NCBI RefSeq assembly: GCF_039645975.1
Contig: NZ_CP147918.1
Span: 1,860,001 to 1,924,000 of the forward strand
Length of the DNA stretch: 64,000 nt
Direction of reading: 5' to 3'
DNA from: Sulfurimonas sp. HSL-1716
GTDB taxonomy: Bacteria; Campylobacterota; Campylobacteria; Campylobacterales; Sulfurimonadaceae
In this document: piece by piece, positions 1-7,496 of the stretch
How positions within the stretch are numbered: position 1 is the stretch's first letter
Layout of the letters: every line of letters begins with the position of its first letter
Notes under the pieces: model-generated
Database searches by the model: none
The model's input: the letters and a program-made list of their open reading frames with translations, nothing else
What the model was told of the DNA's origin: nothing
Program-made: the position numbers and the translations under genes

Positions 1-1176
1 TGCACCTCAAATAAAGAGGAACCAAAAGAAGTAAAAAGAACGACCATCACCTTTAAGGAACTCTATGAGCTTTTCATAAAAGAGAAAAAGCTCACAGCTC
101 CAAATACTACTCAAAGTACATGGAGAGATTATGAAGCTGCATATCAAGACTTTATCTATGTCATTGAAAATGCAGAGGCTAGAGACATTACCTCCTTTAC
201 AAAAGAAGACCTAAGAACCTTTGCAGATGCACTGCATAACCACCTTCCCTCTAGCAGAACTAAAAAACCACAGTTTAAACACCTTACCTACTCTGAGCTT
301 AAAACCATAGAGTTAAAAGAGAATGAAAAAACAGCATTCGCTACAAAGCAAAAGAAGATGCTCTCAATAAAACAGATATTCGATATTGCAAGCGATGCGA
401 GATACAGCTATATAACAGAAAACATAGTCGAACCATTCTTGATGAAAAAACCAAAAAACAGCAAGAAGATTCAAAAAGAGAGAAAACCACTAAGCGAAGA
501 GAATCTTAAAAAGCTTTTCACTTCTAAACTCTATACGGACAAGCTGAAGCATACCCTCACATTTGCACCTGAGAAATACTGGATTCCTATAATTGCTGGT
601 TATTCTGGTATGCGACAAAACGAGATATGCCAGCTCTATGTAGAAGACCTTAAAAGTATTACAACAGACATGGGTGAGATTATATGGTACTTTGACCTCA
701 ATGAAGAGAAAGACAAACATCTTAAAAATGAGAATGCCTTCCGTCTAGTGCCACTTCATCCTAAGCTTATTGAGCTTGGATTTATTGAATACTACAATTC
801 CATAAAAAATAAACAGCCAAGACTATGGAAAAACCTGAGGCTCCACCCGAAAGAGGAAAGGTACAACACGGACTATGGCAAGAATTTTATGAAGTATTTC
901 AGGAAGCATGTAACTGAAGAAGAAGATCAGGTATTTCATAGTCTTAGACATAATGTTGGAGACCAGCTTATGAAAAATGCTGTTCACTATAAGCTGCCAA
1001 AAGACCTTATGAATCGCATTATGGGTCACGAACCTGACAAAGATATGACCTCTGTTGTTTATTCGCAAGGGTATGGAGTTGAAGAGCTTTATGAGGGGAT
1101 TAAGACACTTGACTTCAAAGATCTTATTCACTTGAAATTAAATTCAACCTGCGCTATGCTTCCTTTTCAGAATTAA
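1..1176 (+). CDS. Tyrosine recombinase/phage-type integrase, 5' truncated by the window edge
   Basis: The reading frame is open from base 1 and ends with TAA at 1174-1176, giving at least 391 residues without the true start. The first ~130 visible residues look like a helical core-binding domain. The catalytic half carries the arginine box (YSGMRQNE, near 607), an HxxR box (HSLRHN, near 940) and a late GH...Y segment (IMGHEP, then VVYSQGY), which supply the usual R, H, R, H and Y. The enzyme should catalyse site-specific DNA strand exchange, probably moving the neighbouring accessory genes. Its last 33 bases overlap a convergent gene, so the element end is not directly behind it and no attachment site was recognised here. 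Certain as a family; its target is unknown. Confidence 0.9.
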   Translation, partial: CTSNKEEPKEVKRTTITFKELYELFIKEKKLTAPNTTQSTWRDYEAAYQDFIYVIENAEARDITSFTKEDLRTFADALHNHLPSSRTKKPQFKHLTYSELKTIELKENEKTAFATKQKKMLSIKQIFDIASDARYSYITENIVEPFLMKKPKNSKKIQKERKPLSEENLKKLFTSKLYTDKLKHTLTFAPEKYWIPIIAGYSGMRQNEICQLYVEDLKSITTDMGEIIWYFDLNEEKDKHLKNENAFRLVPLHPKLIELGFIEYYNSIKNKQPRLWKNLRLHPKEERYNTDYGKNFMKYFRKHVTEEEDQVFHSLRHNVGDQLMKNAVHYKLPKDLMNRIMGHEPDKDMTSVVYSQGYGVEELYEGIKTLDFKDLIHLKLNSTCAMLPFQN

Positions 1177-1533
1177 AGCTCCTGGTGTTTTAGACATGAT
1201 TCGATAATTATTGCGGATAGCTTTAAGGCCAACTATTCCGCCCATAACCACTCCTAAACTTATCATTGCAATCGCCGCAGGCATACCAATCAAAACTGAC
1301 ACTCCACCAGCGGCGATAGCTGATACGGGAGTTGTACTTCCTCCTGTTGCTGGTGTTGCAAGGAGACTATATATACCTGCTGCCACTAGGCAAATTGCCA
1401 CACTCCATGTAACTTGTTTAATTCCATGAATAAGAATAATCCATTTTTCTAGCTCTGGATTGTCAACTTTAATTTCATCTTCACCGCTTAGAATAGCATC
1501 TTTCAATGTTTGCTTTGATTTTACTTCTACCAC
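1144..1533 (-). CDS. Small hydrophobic membrane protein, GTG start
   Basis: A GTG at 1533 is preceded by AAGGAA about 10 nt upstream and is a better start than the in-frame ATG at 1572, giving about 130 residues. The N-terminus is charged. It is followed by a hydrophobic segment (residues ~43-60), a Gly/Thr/Pro/Ser-rich linker and a long Gly/Ala-rich hydrophobic stretch (~70-100) that could form one or two further helices, then a basic tail. I do not recognise the family. It lies 62 nt downstream of the DUF2326 ATPase gene on the same strand, with no strong terminator between, so it may be the last gene of that operon; a membrane role there is inference. It overlaps the convergent integrase end by 33 bp. 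Confidence 0.6.
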   Translation of the reverse strand: MVEVKSKQTLKDAILSGEDEIKVDNPELEKWIILIHGIKQVTWSVAICLVAAGIYSLLATPATGGSTTPVSAIAAGGVSVLIGMPAAIAMISLGVVMGGIVGLKAIRNNYRIMSKTPGALILKRKHSAG

Positions 1534-1595
1534 TATTAGATATTTCCTTATAAATAATACAAATAGATTCACCTAAAAAGATAAGTGATCTATAC

Positions 1596-3284
1596 TTAAA
1601 AATCGCCTATTAATTTATCTGTTTCACTTAAATATCTAACAACATAATTATCTTTAATCTCTTGTAGATTAGTTGCATTATTAACAACCTCAGATACTGT
1701 AGTAATAATCGTTTGAATATTTTTTGCACCTAATTCTTTGATGGCAGTATACACACCATCTTGATATGTATTTTTATCACCATCAAAAGGACTATCAAAA
1801 GCAACAAATTTTATGAACTCTTTATCTTTATATGATTCTGCCAGTGCAGCAGCAAAAACAAAACATAAAAGCTTTTTAAGCGTATGCCCTTCATCTAAAG
1901 CATTATCAAAACCTTGACTATTTTCTACCTTCAAGTCAAATTCAATATTATCTGAAGTATTAAATCCTATTGAAAAAGCCAATTCTCTATTAAAAACAAG
2001 CTTACCGTATTTAATTAAATTAGATTTCAATTGAGTTATAAATGGACTAGTTATTATTCTTTTATTTTCTTGAATTGTCTTACTAAGCTCTTCTCGTCTA
2101 GAAGTTAAAGTTTCTTTCATTAGTTGTATCTCATCAAAAATATTTAATCTATCTTTGTGAACTTCTATCTTTGTTCTAAAATTAATGATTTCTTTTTCTA
2201 ACTCTTTGAATTTGGCCATTGTATCTGTATTTTTTAATACAGATAGGATCTTACTTCTCTCTTCATTCAAACCAAGTAATTCTTTTTCAATATTTTCAAT
2301 TTGTGCTAAAAATTCTGTCTTATTTTCTTTAAATACTACTATTCTTTCTTCCAAAATTTGTTTGTTAAAAGCAATGACACTGGTATAGTTCTTTTTTAAA
2401 TCTGTAGGAAATAGAACTTTCATTTCATCAAATAAACCATTAATATCCTCTTCATCAATTGCTATTTCTTCTTCCAAAGATTTATTTATATAATCTATTT
2501 CTCTATTGAGTGAGTTTCGCTCTTGGTTTAATAATGATATTTCTGTTTCTATGTTGTTAATAAGTTCTTTACTTATATTCTTTTCACTTAAATAAAAGTC
2601 GAAATTAGCATAGAGTTCTTCTTTTTCGCTTAATTGCTTTTCATAAACAGATATTTCTTCTATAATAGATTCTTTAGTTCTATAATTGCCTAAATCATTT
2701 TCTTTTACAATAATTTGTTTTGATATCTCTTCTATTTCATTATCAAGTTCATATTTTCTTCTTATCTTGTTTCCATCAATGCCTAATAGATTTGAAATTA
2801 TTGGCTTATAATGAATATCTCTCTGTCTTATAAATTTATTTAACCTAAAAACATCACTTTGATTATCTTGATCTCTTAAAAAGTAACTCACATATTGTCG
2901 GTAATCATCTAAACAAAATCCTATGCTTTTTTGAATGTACGCTTTAACTACTTCGACTCCACCTACAATATCAAATGTATCAGTATCTAGTAAAAGATCT
3001 TTATGATCTAAAATCTTTGCTGTAATATTGCTTGAACCACGAGTTGGTCTTTTTATTGTCAAATATTTATTTGAATTTACTTCCAATTCTAAGTAAAATG
3101 TAAAGTTTGAAAATTGTTCTCTGCTTAAGAAATCTTTACTTCCTTTTAACAAACAAAAGTCAATTAAACTAAATAATGTACTTTTACCAACACTATGATC
3201 ATCTGACAAGATAAAATTTATACTATCTCTAAATACTATGCTTTTAAAATTCTCATTATCTGAATATATTTTTGATAATTTCAT
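1596..3284 (-). CDS. DUF2326-type SMC/RecN-like ATPase of an ABC-three-component (ABC-3C) system
   Basis: This 562-residue protein has the layout of a small Rad50/SMC-like ABC ATPase. An N-terminal nucleotide-binding half has a P-loop variant ending VGKST at residues ~31-35, a long central coiled-coil (~190-400) is rich in Glu, Lys and Leu, and a C-terminal half has an EGHTLKKLL signature-like segment and a Walker B strand ending FDSPFDGD (~496). The DSP after the strand replaces the usual DE, as I recall for DUF2326 proteins. It begins inside the preceding 80-residue gene (ATGA overlap), so the two are translationally coupled. Established knowledge places such ATPases in ABC-3C conflict systems; that this copy is anti-phage is inference. 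Confidence 0.75.
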   Translation of the reverse strand: MKLSKIYSDNENFKSIVFRDSINFILSDDHSVGKSTLFSLIDFCLLKGSKDFLSREQFSNFTFYLELEVNSNKYLTIKRPTRGSSNITAKILDHKDLLLDTDTFDIVGGVEVVKAYIQKSIGFCLDDYRQYVSYFLRDQDNQSDVFRLNKFIRQRDIHYKPIISNLLGIDGNKIRRKYELDNEIEEISKQIIVKENDLGNYRTKESIIEEISVYEKQLSEKEELYANFDFYLSEKNISKELINNIETEISLLNQERNSLNREIDYINKSLEEEIAIDEEDINGLFDEMKVLFPTDLKKNYTSVIAFNKQILEERIVVFKENKTEFLAQIENIEKELLGLNEERSKILSVLKNTDTMAKFKELEKEIINFRTKIEVHKDRLNIFDEIQLMKETLTSRREELSKTIQENKRIITSPFITQLKSNLIKYGKLVFNRELAFSIGFNTSDNIEFDLKVENSQGFDNALDEGHTLKKLLCFVFAAALAESYKDKEFIKFVAFDSPFDGDKNTYQDGVYTAIKELGAKNIQTIITTVSEVVNNATNLQEIKDNYVVRYLSETDKLIGDF

Positions 3285-3523
3285 TTAGATAACCTTATTG
3301 TGTCTTCAGCTTTAATATATTCTAACTTGCCTAAGATATACAAAAAATTCAATGTATAAACAAAATCTTTTTGTTGTATTTTTAATTTATTTTTCAAATA
3401 TTGATACATATCATTTAATTTGTATTCTTTATGTGTTTTCATTTCCATCATAAGATGATATGACACTACCAAAACACTTCGCTTCAAATCTTTACTTCTA
3501 TGAGTCATAATATATCTAGGCAT
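3281..3523 (-). CDS. Small middle component (MC6-like) of an ABC-three-component system
   Basis: This 80-residue basic, helical protein with no membrane segment overlaps the gene before it by 8 bp and the ATPase gene after it by 4 bp. Size, position directly before a DUF2326 ATPase and the general look (probable small winged-helix fold, ending in a short Lys/Leu/Ser tail) match what is called ABC-3C middle component 6. No catalytic motif is visible. In this system type the middle component is thought to link the effector/sensor protein to the ATPase. The assignment rests more on gene context than on a diagnostic motif. Confidence 0.65.
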   Translation of the reverse strand: MPRYIMTHRSKDLKRSVLVVSYHLMMEMKTHKEYKLNDMYQYLKNKLKIQQKDFVYTLNFLYILGKLEYIKAEDTIRLSK

Positions 3524-4058
3524 CTTTAAGCCCTATATAACAATATCTATATAAATAATATATTATGAGTTTCATAATACCTTTTTCTTGACCACCTGAT
3601 ATTGGCTTTGTATGTTCTTGAATGATTGCATTAAAAATCATAGGCTCTAACTTCATACTATTTCTATTGGCATAAGTGAATATAAACATCTTAATTGAAT
3701 CAGCAGCACTTTCAATATCATCTACATAATCATTCTCTTGAAAAAATTTATCTAATGCCAAAAGTTTTTGTTCTATTCTTTTTATAAAGTTTTCGTAGAA
3801 TTCTTCTAATCCATTCTGAAGATTTTTATCACTGATAGGAATTGTTCTTTCATCTGGAGCAAATTGACTTGGAATCGTATGCAACTTAGTAAGTGATGCT
3901 TTTATAACAAGAGGATTATTTTCTAAAATATCTTTTAAAATACCAATATCTAAGTCTACATGGTTAAGAACATAGGTCTTTTTATCACCCATGACTTTGT
4001 CACCAATGACTTTATCACCATGAACATTATCTCCTTCTGTATGATCAAATAAGCTCAT
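3516..4058 (-). CDS. ABC-3C sensor/effector protein with N-terminal GDKV repeats and C-terminal helical domain
   Basis: The protein has 180 residues. Residues 8-26 are four imperfect pentapeptides of the form G-D-(K/N)-V-x. The remaining ~150 residues form a helical domain that would correspond to one of the C-terminal domains that ABC-3C proteins use to couple to their ATPase. No enzymatic motif is present, so the effector activity, if any, must lie elsewhere, perhaps in the upstream membrane protein that carries the same repeats. It starts by ATGA overlap with that gene and overlaps the middle-component gene by 8 bp. Function is inferred from context. Confidence 0.65.
   Translation of the reverse strand: MSLFDHTEGDNVHGDKVIGDKVMGDKKTYVLNHVDLDIGILKDILENNPLVIKASLTKLHTIPSQFAPDERTIPISDKNLQNGLEEFYENFIKRIEQKLLALDKFFQENDYVDDIESAADSIKMFIFTYANRNSMKLEPMIFNAIIQEHTKPISGGQEKGIMKLIIYYLYRYCYIGLKDA
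3978..4037 (-). repeat. 15-bp in-frame repeats coding G-D-(K/N)-V-x, copy block in the sensor gene
   Basis: Four imperfect 15-bp units near the 5' end of the sensor gene, each coding one pentapeptide. The top strand shows repeated variants of the core tttatcacc spaced by 15 bases. The units are less alike than those of the neighbouring block at 4079-4135, so this block looks older or more selected. Confidence 0.8.
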
Positions 4059-4273
4059 GATTTATCTTTCTCATTGACGATTTTATCACCCATAACTTTA
4101 TCACCACCAACTTTATCACCCATAACTTTATCACCATTAGTTGCATCACCAATTCCAATTACTTTGGCCGTTGACGGATCCTTTTTCGTAAATGACTTGT
4201 AAGTGTAAAACACACCAATAGCAGTCACCATTAATGTCAAAAGTGCAATAACCATCATTGTAGAATCATTCAT
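4055..4273 (-). CDS. Single-pass membrane protein with GDKV pentapeptide repeats, first gene of the ABC-3C operon
   Basis: This 72-residue protein has a hydrophobic helix at residues ~5-24, a short basic stretch (~25-32) that would favour a cytoplasmic C-terminus, and four G-D-K-V/I pentapeptides at 47-65 before a charged tail. The same repeat occurs at the start of the next gene, which it overlaps by 4 bp, so the two proteins probably interact or share a repeat-made structure. I know of no described function. It could anchor the ATPase complex to the membrane or act as a membrane-damaging effector; both are inference. It is the most upstream gene of the operon, with the promoter expected in 4274-4330. 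Confidence 0.6.
   Translation of the reverse strand: MNDSTMMVIALLTLMVTAIGVFYTYKSFTKKDPSTAKVIGIGDATNGDKVMGDKVGGDKVMGDKIVNEKDKS
4079..4135 (-). repeat. 15-bp in-frame repeats coding GDKV-x, copy block in the membrane protein gene
   Basis: Tandem 15-bp units, almost identical in DNA, code four pentapeptides at residues 47-65 of the 72-residue membrane protein. The block lies only 42 bp from the related block at 3978-4037, across the gene junction, so recombination or slippage between them could vary repeat number. Confidence 0.8.
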
Positions 4274-4568
4274 AAATTACCTTTTACATTTATTTGCTTA
4301 TTATAGCAAAATCTTTCAAGATACCTGATTTTTGAGTCACTTTTTAATTAATAATATAAACATCTTTCTAAAAAGTATTTCATCAATTTTTTATGTACAT
4401 CTTTCACTATACTTCGTTCACAACTTATACAGAAAATAAACACAGTATTTACGGCACTATATATATTATTTTCCTTCTCTTACTGACAAAATAATGCTTT
4501 ATGAATAGATTTCGTTTCACCATCTCTTTTTATGTTATTTAACACCAAAAGAGATGGTGTCACTCGGA
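4274..4568. other. AT-rich intergenic region between the ABC-3C operon and rep
   Basis: No gene is visible in these 295 bases. The part next to 4273 should hold the ABC-3C operon promoter, but I see no convincing -35/-10 pair. The part next to 4569 holds the large inverted repeat listed separately. Confidence 0.6.
4518..4559. repeat. Perfect 13-bp inverted repeat downstream of rep
   Basis: Arms 4518-4530 (caccatctctttt) and 4547-4559 (aaaagagatggtg) are perfect complements around a 16-nt spacer. It lies 9 nt past the end of the HUH rep gene. Neither strand has a U-run after the stem, so it is not a typical intrinsic terminator. A structured end or recognition site of the rolling-circle element is possible. 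Confidence 0.7.
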
Positions 4569-5945
4569 CTACTCCAACAACCAAGAGTAAACTATTTCGT
4601 ATTGCGGTTCAAGATATATTTTAAATACTTTGTCTTCAAAAATAACATCAATGACTCTTATTGTAAAAAAAGCTTTCCAATAATCTTGATCGTAGAACTT
4701 GCCAGGGATCAGATGCCCCTGAAAGTTTTTAAAGTTATAGCCTAAAAGATCTTGTGGCAATGGCACAAAATCTGTTTTGGAAGCTTTCCACTGGAAACTT
4801 CCAAAAGAGGTAAACTCATAATGATCTCTCACTTTCAGTTTACCTCTCCTTTGCATTTTTGCAAGTGTATATAAGCTATGTTTGTCTTCCTTGGATATGA
4901 CTTGTTCTTTAATCAGCTTGTTTTTAATCGCCCGAAACTTTGTTAATGAAAACAGTACTCCCCGTTTGAAACTAAATGGGTTAATTCGTAAAAAACTAAA
5001 TACTGCTCTCTGTAATGATGCTTTTGTATGTTCACTTGATCGAGTCTTGAGCAGATATTTCATTATGTATCTGCTGACAGCTTTTTTTGACTGTTTATTG
5101 GATTCTTTCCTCTTTGTAAGCACTCTTATTATGAAGCCTTTACCTGCATCCTGATGGCCTTTTTCAAAGAATTTTACATGTGAATAATCCACTAAAAGGT
5201 ACTCATTTGTACTGATTCTTTTGTATTCAAGTTTTCTTGATATCTCTTTCCACGAGCGCGGATCAACAGTAAGATGTGTTCTACCAACAAGTGGGAAGTC
5301 CAGCCATTTTCTGCCGATTAGTTCTATCATATCTATTAGGTTATCTCTCTTGATATACAAAGCTTCGTGCAAATGAGCATTTCCGATCTTGGTGAACTCT
5401 AGCATTCGCATCCAAAAAAAGTTTGGCATTTTGTACTTTGTCAAGCGATCTGAATAAATCAATTTCATAAAATATCTTAGAATTTTCACTTGATCATATA
5501 CTACAGTTGCGTGTTCTAAAAACGATACATTCGAACTTTTACTTTTCAATTCTTCATTTGTTAAAGTAAGCGTCAGCATATACGGTTCAAGAGTAAACTC
5601 GTCTGCGTGTGCTTCCATTGAGCTCATTAGATTTTGTACTTCTGCTCTTTGTGCCTTCTCTTGTGTGTCATGTAATTCTCGCATACCACATATATAACGA
5701 TCATTTTCTCTTTTTATTACATACGCTTTATCCAAAAAATTATTTGTTCTTTCATCCGCATAATCTCTGTAAATATTGCAGTAACTATGGAACGCATTTG
5801 TTGTCATAGGTGCAAATGTCAATGTGTCCGAGAAGTCAGTATAAGGATACAAGGAGGTGGGGAAATCATTATTTTCTTCTTGTATCTTTTTCTCTTTTAT
5901 GAAGCCCGAGATAAACTGTAAACGCTCTTGTATAGTGTCAAACAT
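4569..5945 (-). CDS. Rolling-circle replication initiator (HUH endonuclease, Rep-like)
   Basis: The 458-residue protein shows the three motifs of HUH replication initiators in order. A TLTLT strand lies at residues 122-129 (motif I), the metal-binding AHLHEAL at 190-196 with the His-Leu-His pair (motif II), and YIMKYLLK at 293-300 (motif III) with the candidate nucleophile tyrosine and the usual lysines. Such enzymes nick one strand at the origin, stay bound to the 5' end through tyrosine and start rolling-circle replication or transfer. It is about the size of plasmid and phage Rep proteins and lacks the features I expect of IS91 transposases. The start has AAGGA 7 nt upstream, inside a palindrome that could hide it. 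It is the last gene of a run with a tyrosine recombinase and an HTH gene. Confidence 0.75.
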   Translation of the reverse strand: MFDTIQERLQFISGFIKEKKIQEENNDFPTSLYPYTDFSDTLTFAPMTTNAFHSYCNIYRDYADERTNNFLDKAYVIKRENDRYICGMRELHDTQEKAQRAEVQNLMSSMEAHADEFTLEPYMLTLTLTNEELKSKSSNVSFLEHATVVYDQVKILRYFMKLIYSDRLTKYKMPNFFWMRMLEFTKIGNAHLHEALYIKRDNLIDMIELIGRKWLDFPLVGRTHLTVDPRSWKEISRKLEYKRISTNEYLLVDYSHVKFFEKGHQDAGKGFIIRVLTKRKESNKQSKKAVSRYIMKYLLKTRSSEHTKASLQRAVFSFLRINPFSFKRGVLFSLTKFRAIKNKLIKEQVISKEDKHSLYTLAKMQRRGKLKVRDHYEFTSFGSFQWKASKTDFVPLPQDLLGYNFKNFQGHLIPGKFYDQDYWKAFFTIRVIDVIFEDKVFKIYLEPQYEIVYSWLLE

Positions 5946-5976
5946 AGATAGGTCCTTAAAGGAAGATATCTATGTT
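5941..5976 (-). promoter_or_regulatory. Palindrome covering the rep start codon and ribosome-binding site
   Basis: Arms 5941-5950 and 5967-5976 form a perfect 10-bp inverted repeat (aacatagata / tatctatgtt). Between them a second short repeat pairs TCCTT with AAGGA, the rep Shine-Dalgarno. The rep ATG (5943-5945) lies within one arm. In mRNA read through from the recombinase gene this would fold over start and ribosome site. It could equally be the operator of a dimeric repressor. Confidence 0.6.
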
Positions 5977-6008
5977 GTAAACTGTAAAAATTTTTTTGAT
6001 TTTTGAAA

Positions 6009-6872
6009 TTAGAAAGAAGTTTGGGAAAGATACCAGGCTGTAATGCTTGGTCTTACATGATTTATCTCTTTTGACACAATAGCAAGGGCTTCTTTATAGC
6101 TTGTTGTCTTTAAAAGCTGTTCCATACGGTTTCTGACATAGGTGAAACGCATTCTATGACTTGTCAAACCCAAAGATTTTAAAGCGTTTTGGTAAGACTG
6201 GTAGCTTACTGTTTGATTTTGCTTTAATAATTGTCGTAATTCCATCGTTAATGGCTTTGGTTCGTACACATGATTACCTTTACCGACCAACCCTTGAATA
6301 GCATTGTCTTGTTTAATATACTGGTCTGAATTTTTTAAAAGTTCTATTCCTTCTGACACTCTAAGACCCAAACTGCTTTGCAACTTTGCCATAGCAGCAA
6401 AAGATGGGTTAATTTCATATAACTCGTTGATTACACTTTCTATATCTTTAATATCTCTATTCTGTGTTTTTTGCTGATTTCGCTTGCTTTGCTTGACCTT
6501 ATTTACATGTAAATCGAAGACATTTTTATCTACATTAGCAGTGACTCCTGTACTTTTCAAAGCATCCACTAAAGCTGAAAATCCTCTGATAAAATTGATT
6601 GCAGATTTTTGACTTAAGTGAGCTGTTTTTAGAGTAAGAAAATCATTAACAATCTGATTATTCATATAGTTGTTTAATTTCGTCTCATTTAACTTCAAAG
6701 AACTCGCATACTCTGCAAAAGATTTCAACCAATAGTCTCGCTTCAAGGCTAGGGCGTTGCTATGGGTAAGATGTAAATCTTGTTTTTGATACCTACCAAT
6801 ACCTCGAGCTTCTATGCGTATTTTTGCATTCACTATTTGTTTCGAAAATGTACTTCCTTTTAAGTTTGCCAT
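6009..6872 (-). CDS. Second tyrosine recombinase, short divergent type
   Basis: ATG at 6872 has AGGAG 8 nt upstream and is preferred over the in-frame GTG at 6881, giving 287 residues. Catalytic landmarks: Arg in SLGLRVSEG (~171), Lys in VGKGNH (~198), H-R-M-R in SHRMRF (~239-242) giving the HxxR pair, His in INHVRP (~272) and Tyr in TAWYLS (~281). All active residues are therefore present, but the protein is clearly unlike the integrase at 1-1176. The N-terminal half is a helical core-binding domain. The start overlaps the end of the HTH gene and rep follows 63 nt later, so it should be co-expressed with both. Resolution of multimers or integration of the rolling-circle element is the likely job (inference). 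Confidence 0.75.
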   Translation of the reverse strand: MANLKGSTFSKQIVNAKIRIEARGIGRYQKQDLHLTHSNALALKRDYWLKSFAEYASSLKLNETKLNNYMNNQIVNDFLTLKTAHLSQKSAINFIRGFSALVDALKSTGVTANVDKNVFDLHVNKVKQSKRNQQKTQNRDIKDIESVINELYEINPSFAAMAKLQSSLGLRVSEGIELLKNSDQYIKQDNAIQGLVGKGNHVYEPKPLTMELRQLLKQNQTVSYQSYQNALKSLGLTSHRMRFTYVRNRMEQLLKTTSYKEALAIVSKEINHVRPSITAWYLSQTSF

Positions 6873-7258
6873 AATTGCCACTCCTGATATTTTTGTATAT
6901 AGGCCCTGATTGTTTGTCGAGAGACTTTTATATTATGTAGCCTTTGTAATTCTGCTGTAATCCATCCCCAACCTTTTAATGTTCCAATTGTTGAATTATA
7001 AAGTTCAACAATGTCAGCTCGATATTTTCTAACTACAATGTGCTTCATATCAAAATCCGGATATTCAACCACATCTTTTTTCTTTCGTGTTTTTTGTAAT
7101 TTATCAGCAAGAATACTTATGGTCCGTGCCACTGTATAAGTGTTTATATTGTTCTCTTTCAGATAAGCAGTACACATGTAAAGTGCAGAGTGAACATCCT
7201 GTTCAGAACATTCAAAGATGTGAGATAATCTTTTTACATCATTTTTTTTGAATGCCAT
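6860..7258 (-). CDS. Small helix-turn-helix protein of the rolling-circle module
   Basis: The 132-residue protein ends in a segment (about residues 85-125) with the spacing of a helix-turn-helix and recruiting pattern of DNA-binding domains: WITAELQRLH, then VSRQTIRAYIQKY. The first half is helical and Lys-rich. I do not recognise the family. It starts 1 nt after the stop of the 78-residue gene, with AAGG 9 nt before the ATG, and its end overlaps the recombinase gene by 13 bp. It could be an excision or copy-number control factor, but nothing beyond DNA binding can be read from the sequence. Confidence 0.6.
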   Translation of the reverse strand: MAFKKNDVKRLSHIFECSEQDVHSALYMCTAYLKENNINTYTVARTISILADKLQKTRKKKDVVEYPDFDMKHIVVRKYRADIVELYNSTIGTLKGWGWITAELQRLHNIKVSRQTIRAYIQKYQEWQLWQT

Positions 7259-7259
7259 A

Positions 7260-7496
7260 TCACTTAACCTTCTTAGAATACTTAAAATTGATATCTATAT
7301 CTTCAAATTCCCAGATAATGGCATCTATTGAAGAGAGCGTTGCTTCTAAAATAATCCAAGCATCTCCGATATGTAATCCATCTAAATAGTAGAATTGACG
7401 ACTAAGGTTTTTTATATTTACGATAAGCAAAGTTTTTTTTGCAACATTGATAAAATATTTATCACCGTAAAATTCGAAATGTAGTTTATGTGGCAT
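7260..7496 (-). CDS. Small protein of unknown function, first gene of the rolling-circle module
   Basis: This 78-residue protein has a strong ribosome site (AGGAGG, 5 nt before ATG). The sequence has alternating hydrophobic residues typical of a small beta-rich fold, many aromatic residues and an acidic C-terminal half, with no membrane segment and no motif I recognise. It opens the compact run 78 aa - HTH - recombinase - Rep, all on the minus strand with 1-63 nt spacing or overlap. Confidence 0.6.
   Translation of the reverse strand: MPHKLHFEFYGDKYFINVAKKTLLIVNIKNLSRQFYYLDGLHIGDAWIILEATLSSIDAIIWEFEDIDINFKYSKKVK

Noticed and set aside
3978-4135. CRISPR array from the regular short repeats
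   Set aside because: Units are 15 bp, contiguous and in frame, with no spacers; they code a protein repeat.
4518-4559. Ordinary intrinsic terminator
   Set aside because: Stem is strong but neither strand has a U-run after it.
4569-5945. IS91-family transposase
   Set aside because: No N-terminal zinc ribbon and the motif III spacing looks like Rep proteins; a replication initiator fits better.
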